From an uncultured Bacteroidaceae bacterium (GTDB lineage: Bacteria > Bacteroidota > Bacteroidia > Bacteroidales > Bacteroidaceae), in assembly GCA_905235525.1 (NCBI GenBank), contig CAJOLW010000010.1, positions 116,037-180,036 on the forward strand: a stretch of 64,000 nucleotides of DNA. Direction: 5' to 3'. Shown here one piece after another: positions 61,743-64,000 of this stretch. The position numbers were made by a program, and so were the translations under genes. Position 1 is the first letter of the stretch. Every line of letters begins with the position of its first letter. The notes beneath the pieces are model-generated. The model had not been told where the DNA came from and did not search any database. It was given only the letters and a program-made list of their open reading frames with translations.

Positions 61743-62848
61743 GAGGGGGAGGGTCTGTTGCAGCATTAGTTTCTGGTGGTGTCGATTCTGCTGTTTCGGT
61801 GCATCTGCTGAAAGAGCAAGGGATTGACCCGCATCTGTTTTACATCAAGATTGGTCCCGATGAAGATACGGAATGGAACTGCACCTCGGAAGAGGATGTG
61901 GAGATTTGTCAGTGGCTGGCACGGAAGTATGGCTTGAAGTTCGATGTGATTGACCTGCACAAGGACTATTGGGAAAAGGTGGTGGGCTACACGATGGAGA
62001 AGGCACGTATCGGTTTGACACCTAATCCTGATGTGATGTGCAACAAACTCATCAAGTTCGGTTGTTTTGAAGAGGTGGCGGGCAAGGAGTTTGACTATAC
62101 TGCAACTGGACATTATGCCACGACAACCACGATAGATGGGAAGGTGTGGCTTTCCACTTCGCCTGACCCGGTAAAAGATCAAACGGATTTCCTTTGTCAA
62201 ATCAGTTCCTTGCAAGTAAGCAAACTGATGTTTCCCATAGGTCATCTTTGGAAACATCAGGTGCGTGAGATTGCGGAAAAGGCACATTTGCTGAATGCGG
62301 AGAGGAAAGACAGTCAGGGCATTTGTTTTTTGGGCAACATTGATTTCCGTGACTACATCAAGGCGCATCTGGGCGAGAATCCCGGTGATGTACGCGAGAT
62401 AGAGACTGGTCATAAGATAGGGGAGCACAAAGGTTTGTGGTTCTACACGATTGGCCAGCGCAAGGGACTTGGTTTCGGCGGCGGCCCTTGGTTTGTGGTG
62501 AAGAAGAACATCAAGCGCAACATCCTCTTTGTCTCGCATGGCTACGACCCTGAGAAGGTGTATAAGGATCACATCACCATGAATGACTTCCATTTCATCA
62601 CGGAGAATCCGTTTGAGAATGAGGTGTTTAAGCATGAGGTGCAGATGACCGAAGGAGGTCCATCAATGCGGGTGACCTTCAAGATACGCCACACGCCCGA
62701 ATATCTTGGCGGTGTCCTATCGCTGAAAGACGATGGACGCTGGTTCCTTCAGGCTGACAAGAAGATACACGGCGTTGCCCCAGGCCAGTTCTGCGTGGTG
62801 TATGACAAGGAACATCACCTCTGTTTTGGCAGCGGAGAAATTGATTGA
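61739..62848 (+). CDS. mnmA: tRNA-specific 2-thiouridylase
   Basis: A 369-residue enzyme that makes 2-thiouridine at position 34 of tRNA-Lys, -Glu and -Gln. The PP-loop SGGVDS lies at 12-17; NPDVMCNKLIKFG carries the catalytic cysteine and QGICFLG the second one. The C-terminal domains (YTIGQRKGLGFGGGPWFVV and FCVVYDKEHHLCFGSGEI) are complete. The start at 61739 overlaps nadA; an upstream in-frame start inside nadA (61634) is rejected. Confidence 0.95.
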   Translation: MRGGGSVAALVSGGVDSAVSVHLLKEQGIDPHLFYIKIGPDEDTEWNCTSEEDVEICQWLARKYGLKFDVIDLHKDYWEKVVGYTMEKARIGLTPNPDVMCNKLIKFGCFEEVAGKEFDYTATGHYATTTTIDGKVWLSTSPDPVKDQTDFLCQISSLQVSKLMFPIGHLWKHQVREIAEKAHLLNAERKDSQGICFLGNIDFRDYIKAHLGENPGDVREIETGHKIGEHKGLWFYTIGQRKGLGFGGGPWFVVKKNIKRNILFVSHGYDPEKVYKDHITMNDFHFITENPFENEVFKHEVQMTEGGPSMRVTFKIRHTPEYLGGVLSLKDDGRWFLQADKKIHGVAPGQFCVVYDKEHHLCFGSGEID

Positions 62849-62857
62849 AGTTGAACG

Positions 62858-62901
62858 TTGGTGCCTTTCGTGAACATTCCATGAAAGGCACCAATTTTTA
62901 T
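62858..62901 (+). terminator. mnmA terminator
   Basis: TTGGTGCCTTTC ... GAAAGGCACCAA stem followed by TTTTTAT. Confidence 0.9.
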
Positions 62902-62931
62902 GTTGTGTTGAAAAGTTTTCTGCAGAGATTG

Positions 62932-62962
62932 TTTGTGTGAGAAGAATAAATGTGTATCTTTG
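62932..62962 (+). promoter_or_regulatory. Promoter of the second DUF3791 gene
   Basis: TTTG at 62932-62935 and TATCTTTG at 62955-62962 with a 19-base spacer. Confidence 0.65.
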
Positions 62963-62986
62963 CAACCGAAACCAAACGAAAGACAG

Positions 62987-63202
62987 ATGAGCAAATACGA
63001 GATTCCTTTCTTGACAGCGTGCATTCAAGCGTTCGGGCGGCGGTTTGCCATGACACGGCAGGCTGCGTTCCGCTATCTGCACAAGTACAAGGGGTTGGCT
63101 TTCCTGATTGAATTCTATGATGTGGAGCACCTGCAGTCGATGGATGAAACCATTGACGACCTGCTCATCGTCTGCCAAAAGAATGGAGGGGCACTGGCAT
63201 GA
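62987..63202 (+). CDS. DUF3791 family protein (second copy)
   Basis: A 71-residue protein, MSKYEIPFLTACIQAFGRRF at the start and MTRQAAFRYLHKYKGLAFL in the middle, close in type to the protein at 23728. The expected DUF3990 partner is missing: an ATG overlapping its stop (63199) is followed by only ACACTCTATCTATGA, i.e. MTLYL and stop. The start at 62987 is chosen because the promoter lies at 62955-62962. Confidence 0.75.
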   Translation: MSKYEIPFLTACIQAFGRRFAMTRQAAFRYLHKYKGLAFLIEFYDVEHLQSMDETIDDLLIVCQKNGGALA

Positions 63203-63212
63203 CACTCTATCT

Positions 63213-63440
63213 ATGAACCAGCCCACCCATCAACAGATAGCGACTTACCTGACCAACTACGTCATGAGCGAGCTGGTCAAATACGTGATGGAAGACACGG
63301 GCTGCCCCATCGAGGAGGCGATGGAAAGGGTCTATAACTCTCCGCTGATGCTAGCCCTGCAGGACGAGGAGGGCGAACTCTACGTACAAAGCCCTGCCTA
63401 TCTGTACGAGTTGATGAATCTGCTTGAGAAAGAGAGATAA
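63213..63440 (+). CDS. Small helical protein beside DUF3791
   Basis: A 75-residue protein starting MNQPTHQQIATYLTNYVMSE and ending LYELMNLLEKER, predicted to be helical and acidic. It resembles the small third gene often found with DUF3791-DUF3990 pairs in Bacteroidales, with no known function. It begins 10 bases after the DUF3791 stop codon. The start at 63213 is preferred because earlier codons overlap the previous gene out of frame. Confidence 0.65.
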   Translation: MNQPTHQQIATYLTNYVMSELVKYVMEDTGCPIEEAMERVYNSPLMLALQDEEGELYVQSPAYLYELMNLLEKER

Positions 63441-63578
63441 AGGAACCAAAATTCAGCAATGATTAGCTCTGCATACCTCCATTTATCTTAATTTATAATA
63501 TCCGAAAAGAACTTAACGCTAATTATGCGAAACTAAGCGATATTCAATACTATTCTTTTCATATATAATCATTATATT

Positions 63579-63911
63579 ATGTCTAGATGGAATGAAATAA
63601 TAAGAAATAGTGTGCTACCTTTTGTCAAAGATTTTTATGCATGGTGGTCAAGAGCATACGATGTCAAAATTGACGGTATCTATTACAAATTGATAAGCGA
63701 AGAAGATTCTAAAACAGCCGAGGTAACCATTAGCCCCAATAAATACAATGGCCGCATAGATATCCCTTCGAGAATTACGTATAAGGGTGTAGATTATGAT
63801 GTGAACACCATAGGTCAAGACTCTTTTCGGGGATGTTGGAACTTAACCTCTGTTACCATTCCTTATAGTGTGAAAAGTATCTGTGAAAGTGCTTTTGCTG
63901 GTTGTATTTAG
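63579..63911 (+). CDS. Short BspA-like leucine-rich repeat protein, probably truncated
   Basis: A 110-residue protein whose second half is one complete LRR_5/BspA-type unit with its lead-in: VDYDVNTIGQDSFRGCWNLTSVTIPYSVKSICESAFAGC, then a stop codon. The first half (YYKLISEEDSKTAEVTISPN) is the usual entry strand of such proteins. Normally many more repeats follow, so the gene is probably truncated by a stop or a deletion. There is no signal peptide. Nothing clear is seen from 63912 to the window end. Confidence 0.6.
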   Translation: MSRWNEIIRNSVLPFVKDFYAWWSRAYDVKIDGIYYKLISEEDSKTAEVTISPNKYNGRIDIPSRITYKGVDYDVNTIGQDSFRGCWNLTSVTIPYSVKSICESAFAGCI

Positions 63912-64000
63912 AGACCTCTAAACAACCATAAACAATGAAAAGCACATGGAGATAAATCTTTGTATATCAACCACTTTTAGAATTTAACACTTCGGACTTG

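Overview
The window looks like a chromosome segment of a Bacteroidales bacterium, most likely a Prevotella/Segatella-type member of the Prevotellaceae. This rests on the many Bacteroidetes promoters (TTG, about 20 bases, TAnnTTTG), the near absence of Shine-Dalgarno sites, and typical gene families: OmpP1/FadL porin, DUF5686 receptor-like protein, C10 peptidase, DUF3791, DUF4837, DUF6078 and BspA-like repeats. All calls were made by eye from the sequence; no database search was run.

Layout. 1-11.4 kb: a duplicated promoter, an aromatic-rich secreted protein and an outer-membrane porin, an eight-gene tRNA operon, a partner-switching module (membrane PP2C phosphatase fused to an RsbW-like ATPase, plus a STAS protein), guaA, an HtrA protease, an unidentified structured-RNA candidate and tRNA-Ser(CGA). 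11.4-22.5 kb: a long minus-strand run with a DUF5686 protein, a HAD / CDP-alcohol phosphatidyltransferase / ATP-grasp / LPG-synthase-like membrane protein cluster (probably lipid head-group chemistry), pdxA, a DUF4837 protein, rlmN and glyA. 22.5-25.3 kb: an accessory stretch with a decayed DUF3791-DUF3990 pair and a DUF3800 protein.

25.6-42.0 kb: a complete type III (III-D-like) CRISPR-Cas locus. It has a WYL regulator, cas6, an HD-less cas10 with a VGDD cyclase motif, a Csm3-like RAMP, a Csx10-like protein, a fused double RAMP, TIGR04423- and TIGR03986-type proteins, a CARF-HEPN ribonuclease, a small Csx15-like protein (possible ring nuclease), cas1, a CRISPR-associated primase-polymerase (CAPP-like), a long cas2, and a 40-repeat/39-spacer array transcribed with the genes. 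Reverse complements of 36 of 39 spacers contain an open frame, and four groups of spacers hit the same or homologous coding segments, which fits crRNAs antisense to phage or plasmid mRNA.

42.0-46.9 kb: immediately after the array is a second operon of two paralogous unknown proteins and a PIF1-like helicase with a TPR-like tail. Its promoter shares with the cas promoter a 32-base element (27/32 identical, GTTCC-N9-GGAACC core) at exactly the same distance from the -33 and -7 boxes. This suggests that the unknown operon is co-regulated with, and may belong to, the CRISPR system; it is the best candidate here for an undescribed system. A very acidic 59-residue protein and TcmP/Gp37-Gp68 remnants follow. 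46.9-50.7 kb: a secreted C10 peptidase, a caspase-like protease and a Fib_succ-type protein in one operon. 50.9-63.4 kb: housekeeping genes (rarA, nitroreductase, pheT, yebC, lepA, nadA, mnmA) with small proteins, a second DUF3791 locus whose DUF3990 partner is deleted, and a truncated BspA-like gene near the right edge.
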